The notes below the pieces were generated by a model. That model was given only the letters and a program-made list of their open reading frames with translations. It was not told where the DNA came from and did no database searches. From JAEZDC01 sp036676415 (lineage in GTDB: Bacteria > Bacteroidota > Bacteroidia > Chitinophagales > Chitinophagaceae), in contig JAKFCX010000007.1 in the NCBI GenBank assembly GCA_036676415.1, forward strand, positions 1 through 64,000: a stretch of DNA of 64,000 nt. Reading direction: 5' to 3'. Every line of letters starts with the position of its first letter. Positions within the stretch are counted from its first letter, which is position 1. The position numbers and the translations under genes are program-made. Below, one piece after another: positions 43,225 to 52,187 of the stretch.

Positions 43225-43692
43225 ATGCAAGACAATTGGCAGAAAAAAGCCACCGACAGCCAGAAACAGTATAGAAACTTACTGCAAAAAGCTGACAAGA
43301 ATAAGCTGCTGAAGCAATTACCACGGCTTCATGAAGAAGCTTTTGCCAAAGTGGATTGTCTGAGCTGTGCTGCCTGCTGTAAGAATTACTCCCCAAGATT
43401 TAAAACACCGGATATAAAACGGATCAGCAAACATTTGAAACTGAAAGAATCTGTTTTTATTGAGAAGTACCTGAACCTGGACAATGACGGTGATTATGTA
43501 GTGAAGCAAACACCTTGTCCGTTTTTAGGTAATGATAATTTTTGCAGTATATATGAGGTTCGTCCTTCTGATTGTAGTCGGTTTCCGTATACCGATGAAG
43601 ATGTGTTTTTTAAAAGACAAAATATTACGCTGAAGAATTCTACATTTTGTCCGGCTGTGTATACTGTGCTTGAGAAACTCAGAGTCGTATAA
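43225..43692 (+). CDS. YkgJ-family cysteine-cluster protein
   Basis: 155 residues, cytoplasmic. Cysteine pattern CLSCAACCKNYSP, then QTPCPFLGNDNFCSIYEVRP, DCSRFPY and FCPAVY, as in the YkgJ/UPF0153 group thought to bind zinc or iron-sulfur. No enzyme role known. The N-terminal 45 residues are helical and basic. Ends 3 bp from a convergent lipoprotein gene. Confidence 0.85.
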   Translation: MQDNWQKKATDSQKQYRNLLQKADKNKLLKQLPRLHEEAFAKVDCLSCAACCKNYSPRFKTPDIKRISKHLKLKESVFIEKYLNLDNDGDYVVKQTPCPFLGNDNFCSIYEVRPSDCSRFPYTDEDVFFKRQNITLKNSTFCPAVYTVLEKLRVV

Positions 43693-43695
43693 ATT

Positions 43696-44262
43696 TTACT
43701 TTTTATTGAGTATATCTTCAATCTGTCTTTTACTCATTTCCAAAGCTTCAAAATGTGAATCGGAACGAATAAATAGAAATCGCTTGTCAGGCATAATGAT
43801 AATTGAGCTTCCACATATCGAACTTTCTTTAACGAGTAAATTAAATAGTTCTTTCTTATCATCAATCAAAATCGAGCTATCCCATTTTACTATCTTATTA
43901 AGATTATTACCAGGCTCACGAAACCGTAAAACAGTTAGATATGGCCTCGCCATCATTTTTTGTTGAATACGAGCTTGACTTCGTAGAATAAACGTTTCTA
44001 TATGTTTTTTAGTTTCTTCATCTAGTCTATCCCAGCAGGTTTCATTATTAAAGTCGTACTTAATGATAATGGTATCCTTAAGTTGGATATTGGAATAGGA
44101 GGATAAGACTCGTTTTAATTGACTATAACTGCTATCCTTAATATATCCGAAATATATTTTCTCTTTATTGTCAGGCCGGTAAAGTTGAGCTGGGGAATTA
44201 CAACTGGTTACAACAATACCAAGCAAAAAAGATATAATGGAACTTCGAAAATATAGTTTCAT
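43696..44262 (-). CDS. Lipoprotein of unknown function
   Basis: 188 residues from ATG 44262. Signal MKLYFRSSIISFLLGIVVTSC with lipid Cys21. The mature part alternates strands and helices (KDTIIIKYDFNNETCW, PYLTVLRFREPG, SSIIIMPDKRFLFIRSDSHF). The layout recalls small lipoproteins of Bacteroidota with a thioredoxin-like core but lacks CxxC. Codon use appears more AT-rich than neighbours, as in the cassette island. Longer starts add nothing. Function not assignable. Confidence 0.6.
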   Translation of the reverse strand: MKLYFRSSIISFLLGIVVTSCNSPAQLYRPDNKEKIYFGYIKDSSYSQLKRVLSSYSNIQLKDTIIIKYDFNNETCWDRLDEETKKHIETFILRSQARIQQKMMARPYLTVLRFREPGNNLNKIVKWDSSILIDDKKELFNLLVKESSICGSSIIIMPDKRFLFIRSDSHFEALEMSKRQIEDILNKK

Positions 44263-44345
44263 GTGGAGTTCTTTTACGTACGTTAGCATGATTTATTACA
44301 ATGAATGTAAAATTTTTAGAGGAATTGACCCTCTTTCCTGCTAAA

Positions 44346-44388
44346 GTACAAGTGAGTGACACAACGAAGCCCAATAGTAGCAATGGTG
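44346..44388 (+). repeat. GACGCAA repeat, copy 12 (GTGACACAA subtype)
   Basis: GTACAAGTGAGTGACACAAC, GAAGCC, then AATAGTAGCAATGG. Upstream of the ABC permease gene. Confidence 0.7.
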
Positions 44389-44423
44389 CTAAGTCCATAA
44401 CAAATAAACCTTAAATTTGACCC

Positions 44424-45692
44424 ATGCTCAAACTGTTTACGATACTCTGGAACAGCTTTAAAATGGCTTTGGGTGAGCTGAAGAATAATAAACTCAGAAC
44501 ATTTCTGTCATTGTTTGGTATTACCATTGGCATTTTCTGCATTATCGGTGTATTGGCTACCGTTGATAGTCTTGAACAGAAAGTTCAGAACGATATTAAG
44601 ACACTTGGCAGCAATACAATTTACATTGATAAATGGGAATACGGTGGTGGCGATGGTGGCAGTTATCCCTGGTGGAAATTTATCAACCGGCCTGCTCCGA
44701 AAAACAAGGAAGTTGAATTCATCAAACAACGTTCTTTCCTGGCAGAATATGTTTCTCACTTCCTGGAATCAAATGCAACAGTATCATACAGAGATTTTGA
44801 ATTAGCAGGAGTAAACATTTATGGAATCACGGAAGATTTTGATAAGATACAATCCATAGAAATAATACAGGGTGGCCGTTATTTATCAGATGCAGATTTT
44901 AAAAGAGGAACTTCTGCAGCGGTAATAGGGTTTAAAGTTGCCGAAGATCTGATGGGTAATCCTGAAAGAGCACTGGGCAAAGAAATAACGATGAATGGGC
45001 GACACCTGATTATTGTAGGTGTAGTAGAGAAACAGGGTCAAAGTTTTGTTGGCGGGTTTGATTATGACAACAGCGTAATATTATCTCATAAGTATTATGC
45101 ATCCATCTTCGGAACAAATCCACAGGGATTTAATGGAAGCAATTTCATTATGGTGAAGGCAAAAGAAAATGTTTCATCTACTGCTTTAGTAGAAGATCTC
45201 AGGGGAGTGATGCGACAAATCCGGAGATTGAGTCCTAGAGATGAAGATAATTTTGCTTTGAACGATATCAATTTTTTTAGTGACCAGGTAGGCTCTTTTT
45301 TTGGAATGGTGAATGTGGCTGGTTGGGCCATTGCAGGACTCTCATTGATCGTTGGGGCTTTTGGAGTGGCAAATATCATGTTCGTAACAGTTAGAGAAAG
45401 AACAAGCCAGATCGGTTTAAAAAAAGCAATTGGTGCCAAGAAGAACGTGATATTGACTGAGTTCTTAATTGAGAGTGCTTTTCTCTGTATTATCGGGGGA
45501 TTGATCGGATTGTTACTTGTCTGGATCTTGGCTACTGCTTTAAGTGCTGTGATGCCTTTTGAAATATTTATTGCGCCAAATATTATTATTCTTGCTTTTT
45601 GTTTATGTGTGATACTTGGTGTGATCTCAGGAATTATTCCAGCGTTTATTGCTGCTAAAATGAATCCCGTTAAAGCAATACGGACAACTTAG
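44424..45692 (+). CDS. MacB-like ABC transporter permease
   Basis: 422 residues. A membrane helix near the N-terminus (LSLFGITIGIFCIIGVLATV), a large periplasmic MacB-PCD domain (~50-280), then three helices of the FtsX permease fold (FVTVRERTSQIGLKKAIGAK in the cytoplasmic loop). The closing AAKMNPVKAIRTT is standard. Works as a dimer with an ATPase to export or extract substrates; no ATPase gene is adjacent. tsaD follows 68 bp later. Confidence 0.9.
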   Translation: MLKLFTILWNSFKMALGELKNNKLRTFLSLFGITIGIFCIIGVLATVDSLEQKVQNDIKTLGSNTIYIDKWEYGGGDGGSYPWWKFINRPAPKNKEVEFIKQRSFLAEYVSHFLESNATVSYRDFELAGVNIYGITEDFDKIQSIEIIQGGRYLSDADFKRGTSAAVIGFKVAEDLMGNPERALGKEITMNGRHLIIVGVVEKQGQSFVGGFDYDNSVILSHKYYASIFGTNPQGFNGSNFIMVKAKENVSSTALVEDLRGVMRQIRRLSPRDEDNFALNDINFFSDQVGSFFGMVNVAGWAIAGLSLIVGAFGVANIMFVTVRERTSQIGLKKAIGAKKNVILTEFLIESAFLCIIGGLIGLLLVWILATALSAVMPFEIFIAPNIIILAFCLCVILGVISGIIPAFIAAKMNPVKAIRTT

Positions 45693-45730
45693 GTTGATTA
45701 GTTGAATAAGTTGATTAAGGTGATTAAGTT
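45691..45730. repeat. TTGATTAGTTGAATAAGTTG low-complexity block
   Basis: Near-repeats of a GTTGATTAA word after the permease gene, just before the tsaD start. Confidence 0.5.
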
Positions 45731-45760
45731 TGCACCAATCAATACAATAAACATTTCAAC

Positions 45761-46762
45761 TTGGCCACTATCCTCGCTATAGAATCTTCCTGTGATGAAA
45801 CTTCTGCATCCATTTGTGTGGATGGTAAAATATTATCGAATCATATAGCCAACCAAACCGTGCATGAAAAGTATGGTGGAGTGGTTCCTGAACTTGCCAG
45901 CAGGGCACATATGCAGCATATCGTTCCGGTTGTAGACCTTGCTTTGAAGAATGCTGGCTGTCAATTATCATCTATTGATGCCATTGCTTTTACACAAGCT
46001 CCCGGTTTGATTGGAAGTTTGCTGGTAGGAGCACAATTCGCTAAATCGTTGTCGCTTGCTTTGGATAAACCGTTAATCGCTGTGCATCATATGCAGGCTC
46101 ATGTGCTTGCAAACCTGATAGAAGATCCAAAACCTGCCTTTCCATTTTTGTGCTTAACAGTAAGTGGGGGTCATACTCAAATTGTACAGGCAAATTCTCC
46201 CCATGATCTTAAAGTGATAGGAGAGACGATAGATGATGCTGCAGGTGAAGCATTCGATAAATCAGCTAAACTGCTAGGCTTACCTTATCCTGGAGGTCCG
46301 TTAGTAGATAAGCATGCACAGAAAGGTAATCCAGCTGCATTCAAGTTTGCGGAACCACAGATTGCTGATCTGAATTTTTCTTTCAGTGGATTAAAAACAT
46401 CTATCCTTTATTTTCTACAAGCAAAGCAAAAAGGGGATGAGCATTTCATCGAAAATAATATCGATGATCTCTGTGCTTCTATTCAAGCTACTATCATTAA
46501 TATTCTAATGAAAAAGTTGAAGAAAGCAGTATTGCAAACAAGTATCAAAAATGTTTGCATTGCAGGAGGTGTGAGTGCTAATAGTGGATTACGAAAAGCT
46601 TTGCAGGAGTGGGGTGATAAATATCACTGGCAAACTTTTATTCCGAAATTTGAATATTGTACCGATAATGCAGCAATGATCGCCATTACGGCGTATTACA
46701 AATACCTGCAGCAAGAATTTGTTTCCCTGGATGCAAATCCTACTGCAAGGTCATCGTGGTAG
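45761..46762 (+). CDS. tsaD: tRNA N6-adenosine threonylcarbamoyltransferase
   Basis: 333 residues with a TTG start; the family begins right there (MATILAIESSCDETSASICV) and no ATG fits. Transfers threonylcarbamoyl to A37 of ANN-decoding tRNAs with TsaB and TsaE. Metal ligands lie in HHMQAH (His110, His114). TVSGGHTQIV, DDAAGEAFDKSAKLLGLPYP and AGGVSANSGLR are the ASKHA nucleotide motifs. Its stop lies one base from the convergent kinase stop. Confidence 0.95.
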   Translation: MATILAIESSCDETSASICVDGKILSNHIANQTVHEKYGGVVPELASRAHMQHIVPVVDLALKNAGCQLSSIDAIAFTQAPGLIGSLLVGAQFAKSLSLALDKPLIAVHHMQAHVLANLIEDPKPAFPFLCLTVSGGHTQIVQANSPHDLKVIGETIDDAAGEAFDKSAKLLGLPYPGGPLVDKHAQKGNPAAFKFAEPQIADLNFSFSGLKTSILYFLQAKQKGDEHFIENNIDDLCASIQATIINILMKKLKKAVLQTSIKNVCIAGGVSANSGLRKALQEWGDKYHWQTFIPKFEYCTDNAAMIAITAYYKYLQQEFVSLDANPTARSSW

Positions 46763-46763
46763 A

Positions 46764-49700
46764 TCAACTCTTAGGGAAAAGGATTTCGAATTTAGTTCCA
46801 TCTCCAGGTACACTTTCAGCTTTAATAAATCCTTTGTGGTTGTCAACTATTTTTTTACAAATGGCCAATCCAATTCCGGAACCCTGGTAAGAATTACCTT
46901 CGAGCCTTTGAAAAATGCCAAAAATTTTATCTGCATATTTCTGTTCGAAGCCAATACCATTATCATTCACTTCTATCAGGTGAAATTTCTTTCCGTCGAT
47001 ATTGAGATCATCGGATAACTTCTTAGGAACTGCCTTCCGTTTTATTTGGATGCGAGGCTTATTGGCTTCATTAAATTTAAGTCCATTGCTGATAAGGTTT
47101 TGAAACAGTTGATGCATTTGTCCAGGCACAGCATGTATCACCGGCAGGTTTTCTGTAATCACCTCGGCATTTTTATCCTTAATGGTGATCTCAAGATCAT
47201 CTTTTATCCGGTGAATGATCTCATTCAGATCGGTTTCTACAAATGGGATTTCAGTGTTAGACAAACGGGAAAGTGTTAGAATATCATCTACCAGTGTTTG
47301 CATCCTGTTAGATGAGTTGATCATTTTCTCAATGTATTTGAACTCTGCTTCATCAAGCTTATCCTGTGCTTTTTCTCTTAAGATGTTTCCAAAAGCCTGA
47401 ATTTTTCTTAACGGTTCTTTCAGATCATGCGAAGCTACAGATGCAAACTGCAACAGGTCAAGATTGGATTTCTCCAGCTTATTAGTAGTTACTTTCAGTT
47501 CTTCATATCCCTGTGCAAGCAGGTCGACTGCTTTTTTTCTTTCGGTTACATCGGTGAAAGTAGTTACCAGGCCATCCATCATCTTTACACAAACAATATC
47601 ATACCATCGCTGTTGCTTTTCGTAAAAGAATTCGATCTGCATTGTTTTTCCTGTTTCCACCACTCCGATATATTGTTGGAAGAAAGTGCCGGACATCTCA
47701 GGGAAGCTTTTCCTGAGCCGCTTCCCAACTAATTCACCTGGCTGCAGGTGCAACATGATTTCTGCCGACCGGTTTACACTGATATATTCAAAATCAATGA
47801 TCTTATTGTCCTGGTCTCGTATCGCTTTCTTAGCAAGTATCCCACTGGTAGAACTGTTTAATACCGCTTCAAGAATACTTGTAAGTGTTTTTAGCTGTGA
47901 TACATCAATGAAATTTACCACAACGCCGTCGATCTTTTTATCCTGGCGATAAAACGGGGCAAGCCTCATCAGGTAAGTAGTTCCTTCATTCATCACTACT
48001 TCCTGCTCCTCCCTGGTACCCGATTTCATCACAGCCTTAATACGCTGAACAAATTTATCGTCTCTAAAGTTTGTTGAAAGGTCAGTTATAGATCTGCCAA
48101 TATCACTTTCGATCAGGTTGATCTGCTTTTTCGCAAAAGGTGTATACTTTCTTACGATAAGGTTTTTATCAATCAATATTTGTCCAACTTCAGAGTTGTT
48201 GAAGTAATTATTCAGGTCATCGTTTAATTCTATCAGTTCCTTTATCTTAAGTTGGTGTTCTGCATTAACAGTATGGAGTTCTTCATTCAACGACTGCAAT
48301 TCTTCATTAGTACTTTGCAACTCTTCGTTCGAGGAAATGATCTCTTCGTTACTCGACTGTAACTCTTCATTTGCAGATTCGACTTCCTCGATCACAGCCT
48401 GCAGATTCTCTTTTGTGTCCCTCAGTTCCATTTCAAGTTCTTCCAGTTGTTTACCACTAGATTCTTTTGTACCTGCAACTGATGATTTGCCAACTGGTTT
48501 TAACTCCTGCTCCAGTTCATTAAGAATAATAAATAAGAAAGGCTGCAGGTAAGTTTTTTGATTCAGATACGGTTTAATAACAATATTTATCGTTCGAATT
48601 TTTTTCCCTGCCTCAACTTTCACTTTTTTCTGTACAACCTTTTCGTTGTCTTTTATCGCTTTTCTTATCCCGGTACTTAAAGCAATCGAAAGGTCAGGCG
48701 GAACAAGTTTTAGGAGATTAAAATTGAAGTTTCCTTCGGGAAAACTGATAAAATTCTTGAAGGCACCGATAGCTTGTTTAACCTCGAAATCTTTATCAAT
48801 AAAAATACCTGCAAACTGGTATTCGTCCAGCAAAGTGTCTTTAAAAATCTCTGCAAGATGCGATAATGCATTCTTTGCTTTTGGAGAGGGGAGATGAAGA
48901 AAAGGTTTTTCACCAGGATTCAGAAAGGCTTCATATTCTCCAGTCTTAATCTTGCTGATACATTTGTAGATCTTCCATTTCTTATCAACTTCTTTCATCA
49001 CATCCTTCAGCACACCAATATTTTCACTGTTGCCGAGAAAGAGATAGGCATCTTCGTTCAAAGCGAAATGAAACTTTTGCAGGATGTTCTTCTGCAGAAT
49101 GTTGTTCATATAGATGAGCATATTTCTGCAGGTTAGCAGGTCTATCCTGCTGAACGGAGGATCTTTTGTGATATCATGTTTCGCAAATACTACGATCTTT
49201 CTTAATGAAGGAGACACTTTGTAAACACTTCCTTCTTTAATGAAGAACCGCTTTAGCCTTTCCTGCGAAATGTTTTTTACGGATTCAGCCGAATATTGGC
49301 CTTTAGATCCAACATCGATAGCTGATTGGTCTATATCGGTGGCAAATATCTTAACGCTGATGTCATGTCTTTTATGAATTTCAATATACTCTTCAAAAAG
49401 CATGGCAAGTGAATAAGCTTCTTCACCTGTGCTGGATGCTACAACCCAAACTTTTATTGTATCACCGGTATCTTTCTTGGCAAACAATGCAGGGATAACG
49501 TCTGTTCTAATGATCTCAAATGCATCTTCATCTCTAAAGAAGCTGGTTACATTAATGAGAAATTCGGTGCAAAGTGCTTTTACTTCTTCAGGGTTGGTTG
49601 TAAGATGGGTGTAATATTCGCCAAGGCTTTTCATGCCTTTTTCACCCATTCTTTTTGCCAATCTACGGTTGAGCGTTGGACGTTTATAATGGCTAAAGTC

Positions 49701-50396
49701 TTGTTGGGTTACTTTATAAATAAGGTTGAGTATATCTGCAATTATAGCTTCGTCCTGGTTAGTAAGCTGATTGAACGATCTGATCAATGGAGCTTCTTTT
49801 AAAAAGCTGATCATTTCTTCACCCATTAATTCAGGAGCAAGTATCAGGTCGGCATATCCTGTTGCAATTGCACTGTTCGGCATCCCATCAAATTCAGCTG
49901 AACCGGGATCTTGTACGATTACCGTTCCACCGTGATTTTTTATTGCTGCTATACCTCTGGATCCATCACTACCAGTGCCGGATAAAATTACGGCTACGGC
50001 TTTTTCGCCAACATCTTTGGCAAGCGATTCAAAAAAAGAATCGATGGTAGTATTGGGGTGATTATTTCTCAGCTTATCATGCAATTGCAGTTTCCCTTTC
50101 ACCACTGTAAGAATTTTCTTTGGTGGAATCAGGTAAATGCAATTCGGTTTAAGCGGCATTCCTTCTTTGGCTTCGATTACCTGCATCACGGTGTGTTTAG
50201 CAAGCAACTCTGCCATCAGACTTTTATAGTCTGGAGAAAGATGTTGAATTACAACGAATGAGAAGCCAGTGTCATTGGGAATATTGTCGAAGAATTCATT
50301 GATTGCTTCCAGGCCACCGGCCGAAGCACCAACTCCAACAACATATCCGCCAGATGCTGCAGCTCCATCAGCAGGATTTTTTGTTTTTCGAGGCAT
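46764..50396 (-). CDS. CheB-CheR-PAS-histidine kinase fusion
   Basis: 1210 residues from ATG 50396; the frame continues upstream but without family sequence. Domains in order: CheB methylesterase (~15-195; Ser25 in GASAGG, Asp144 in GTGSDG), CheR methyltransferase (~220-480; LINVTSFFRD, VASSTGEEAYSLAMLF), a glutamate/serine-rich coiled coil (NEELQSSNEEIISSNEELQS), two PAS domains (~730-960) and the kinase (SHDLKEPLRKIQAFGNIL, GIGFEQKYADKIFGIFQRLE). No chemotaxis genes are nearby, so it likely works as a self-modifying sensor. A single-domain regulator is divergent 60 bp away. Confidence 0.93.
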   Translation of the reverse strand: MPRKTKNPADGAAASGGYVVGVGASAGGLEAINEFFDNIPNDTGFSFVVIQHLSPDYKSLMAELLAKHTVMQVIEAKEGMPLKPNCIYLIPPKKILTVVKGKLQLHDKLRNNHPNTTIDSFFESLAKDVGEKAVAVILSGTGSDGSRGIAAIKNHGGTVIVQDPGSAEFDGMPNSAIATGYADLILAPELMGEEMISFLKEAPLIRSFNQLTNQDEAIIADILNLIYKVTQQDFSHYKRPTLNRRLAKRMGEKGMKSLGEYYTHLTTNPEEVKALCTEFLINVTSFFRDEDAFEIIRTDVIPALFAKKDTGDTIKVWVVASSTGEEAYSLAMLFEEYIEIHKRHDISVKIFATDIDQSAIDVGSKGQYSAESVKNISQERLKRFFIKEGSVYKVSPSLRKIVVFAKHDITKDPPFSRIDLLTCRNMLIYMNNILQKNILQKFHFALNEDAYLFLGNSENIGVLKDVMKEVDKKWKIYKCISKIKTGEYEAFLNPGEKPFLHLPSPKAKNALSHLAEIFKDTLLDEYQFAGIFIDKDFEVKQAIGAFKNFISFPEGNFNFNLLKLVPPDLSIALSTGIRKAIKDNEKVVQKKVKVEAGKKIRTINIVIKPYLNQKTYLQPFLFIILNELEQELKPVGKSSVAGTKESSGKQLEELEMELRDTKENLQAVIEEVESANEELQSSNEEIISSNEELQSTNEELQSLNEELHTVNAEHQLKIKELIELNDDLNNYFNNSEVGQILIDKNLIVRKYTPFAKKQINLIESDIGRSITDLSTNFRDDKFVQRIKAVMKSGTREEQEVVMNEGTTYLMRLAPFYRQDKKIDGVVVNFIDVSQLKTLTSILEAVLNSSTSGILAKKAIRDQDNKIIDFEYISVNRSAEIMLHLQPGELVGKRLRKSFPEMSGTFFQQYIGVVETGKTMQIEFFYEKQQRWYDIVCVKMMDGLVTTFTDVTERKKAVDLLAQGYEELKVTTNKLEKSNLDLLQFASVASHDLKEPLRKIQAFGNILREKAQDKLDEAEFKYIEKMINSSNRMQTLVDDILTLSRLSNTEIPFVETDLNEIIHRIKDDLEITIKDKNAEVITENLPVIHAVPGQMHQLFQNLISNGLKFNEANKPRIQIKRKAVPKKLSDDLNIDGKKFHLIEVNDNGIGFEQKYADKIFGIFQRLEGNSYQGSGIGLAICKKIVDNHKGFIKAESVPGDGTKFEILFPKS

Positions 50397-50456
50397 AAAA
50401 AATGAGTATACAAATATGCTTATATTTACTTTTACTTTAATGGATTTGTTCTTAAA

Positions 50457-50873
50457 ATGGATAAAAAAATTCGTATTCTTCTGATTGAAGATGATGTAGA
50501 CGACGTGGAATTGCTGCAAGAATCTTTGAATTCTCGAAATATACCATTCGCCATGAATGTTATTAAAGATGGCAGCGCTGCAGTTTCATTTTGTGAAAAT
50601 TCCTCCGACTTCCTTCCCGATATTATAGTAATGGATTTTAACCTGCCCAGGGTTCATGGAAGAGATGTAATAGCAAAAATTCGATGCAATGGTAAATTTG
50701 CCAATATACCCATTCTCGTGTTAAGTACTTCTTCTGCTAAAGAAGATATCGCTTATGCCAGCAAGATTGGTGCAGATAAATATCTCATCAAGCCGGCAAC
50801 CATCGAAGCAATCCAGGAAACAGTTGAAACAATTGTTGCCATGGCGACCGGAAGAACCATTTCTTCCATGTGA
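50457..50873 (+). CDS. Single-domain response regulator
   Basis: 138 residues, receiver domain only. Acidic pocket IEDDVDD, phospho-acceptor Asp in DIIVMDFNLPRVHGRDV, Thr/Ser in VLSTSSAKEDI and Lys in YLIKPATIEA. No output domain, so it acts by protein contact, probably in a relay with the divergent kinase fusion. The shared 60-bp gap is AT-rich and must carry both promoters. After it, 50874-51046 holds no gene. Confidence 0.92.
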   Translation: MDKKIRILLIEDDVDDVELLQESLNSRNIPFAMNVIKDGSAAVSFCENSSDFLPDIIVMDFNLPRVHGRDVIAKIRCNGKFANIPILVLSTSSAKEDIAYASKIGADKYLIKPATIEAIQETVETIVAMATGRTISSM

Positions 50874-51020
50874 TATTCACAAGCTGGTATTATTTATGTA
50901 AGACATGACGTCGAGCCGCATAATGATGACCGAATTACCTAACCTTTAGATTGATATGAGTGGTCTGGATTACAACCATACCCTTTAGTAGTAGTTCGTA
51001 AACTTGAAAGCTTTTTGATT

Positions 51021-51028
51021 TAGCTTTG
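51021..51028 (+). promoter_or_regulatory. Promoter -7 box of the nucleotide-sugar cluster
   Basis: TAGCTTTG fits TAnnTTTG, 18 bp before ATG 51047, the first gene of the run. Confidence 0.5.
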
Positions 51029-51046
51029 CGGCCTAAAAAATTGTTT

Positions 51047-52177
51047 ATGAGACCGTTGCAAATGGTTGATCTGAAAACTCAGTATCAAAAAATAAAATCA
51101 GAAGTAGATAAAGCTGTTATTGATGTATTTGAAAGTACAGCATTTATAAATGGTCAGCAGGTACAGGATTTTTCCAAAAGTCTTGCAAGCTATTTAAACA
51201 TAAAAGAGGTGATACCTTGTGCCAATGGTACCGATGCTTTGCAGATAGCCATGATGGCTTTAGGATTACAACCAGGTGATGAAGTGATCACTCCATCATT
51301 TACCTATATAGCAACAACAGAAGTAGTTGCTTTACTTAAACTGAAACCTGTTTTTGTAGAAGTAGATAAGCAAACGTTTTGCATCGATCCTGAAAGCATT
51401 AGGAAAGCAATAACACCAAAAACAAAAGCAATCGTTCCGGTACATCTCTACGGTCATGTAGCACCGATGGAAGAGATCATGAAGATCGCTGCTGAACATG
51501 ATTTATATGTTATCGAAGATGTGGCACAGGCAATTGGTGCAGATTATACTTTTAGTAATGGTACGAAAAAGAAAGCAGGTACAATTGGAACGGTTGGATG
51601 TACATCTTTCTTTCCGAGTAAGAATCTTGGTTGTTATGGTGATGGCGGGGCCATTTTTACTGATGATGTTGCATTAGCCAAAAGATTGAAAATGGTAGCC
51701 AATCATGGACAGGAAAAAAAATATTATCATGAAGTTGTAGGATGTAATTCAAGGTTAGATACAGTTCAGGCAGCAGTACTAAATATTAAACTCAGGTTTT
51801 TAGATGAATATATTGCCGCACGAACAAAAGCCGCAGATTTTTACGACAAGGCGTTTGCTGGTAATTCAAGGATCAGAACACCATTCAGAGCTGATTACGG
51901 ATCTCATGTATTTCATCAGTATACTTTGATATTAGATGGCGTTGACAGGGATGGATTGAACGAATATCTCGCTTCAAAAGGTATTCCTTCAATGATCTAT
52001 TATCCTGTTCCTGGACATAAACAAAGGATGTTCGATTCATTTGATTTGCCGGCCCTGGATTTGCCGGTTACCGATTGGTTAACTGAAAGAGTGATCTCGC
52101 TACCAATGCACACAGAATTAGATGAAGAACAGTTAAACTTTATTACATCGTCAGTATTAGAATACGTGAACAAATAA
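51047..52177 (+). CDS. DegT/DnrJ/EryC1/StrS-family sugar aminotransferase
   Basis: 376 residues from ATG 51047. PLP-dependent transamination of a keto-sugar nucleotide. ANGTDALQIAMMALGLQPGD forms the PLP pocket start, HLYGHVAPMEEIMKIAAEHD and YVIEDVAQAIGADY follow, and Lys192 in TSFFPSKNLGCYGDGGA is the Schiff-base lysine. The closing LPVTDWLTERVISLPMHTEL is typical. WecE/WbpE/PglE-type specificity cannot be told. Opens the polysaccharide precursor run with ugd, uxs and the WbpO-type gene. Confidence 0.92.
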   Translation: MRPLQMVDLKTQYQKIKSEVDKAVIDVFESTAFINGQQVQDFSKSLASYLNIKEVIPCANGTDALQIAMMALGLQPGDEVITPSFTYIATTEVVALLKLKPVFVEVDKQTFCIDPESIRKAITPKTKAIVPVHLYGHVAPMEEIMKIAAEHDLYVIEDVAQAIGADYTFSNGTKKKAGTIGTVGCTSFFPSKNLGCYGDGGAIFTDDVALAKRLKMVANHGQEKKYYHEVVGCNSRLDTVQAAVLNIKLRFLDEYIAARTKAADFYDKAFAGNSRIRTPFRADYGSHVFHQYTLILDGVDRDGLNEYLASKGIPSMIYYPVPGHKQRMFDSFDLPALDLPVTDWLTERVISLPMHTELDEEQLNFITSSVLEYVNK

Positions 52178-52187
52178 AATAATAATA

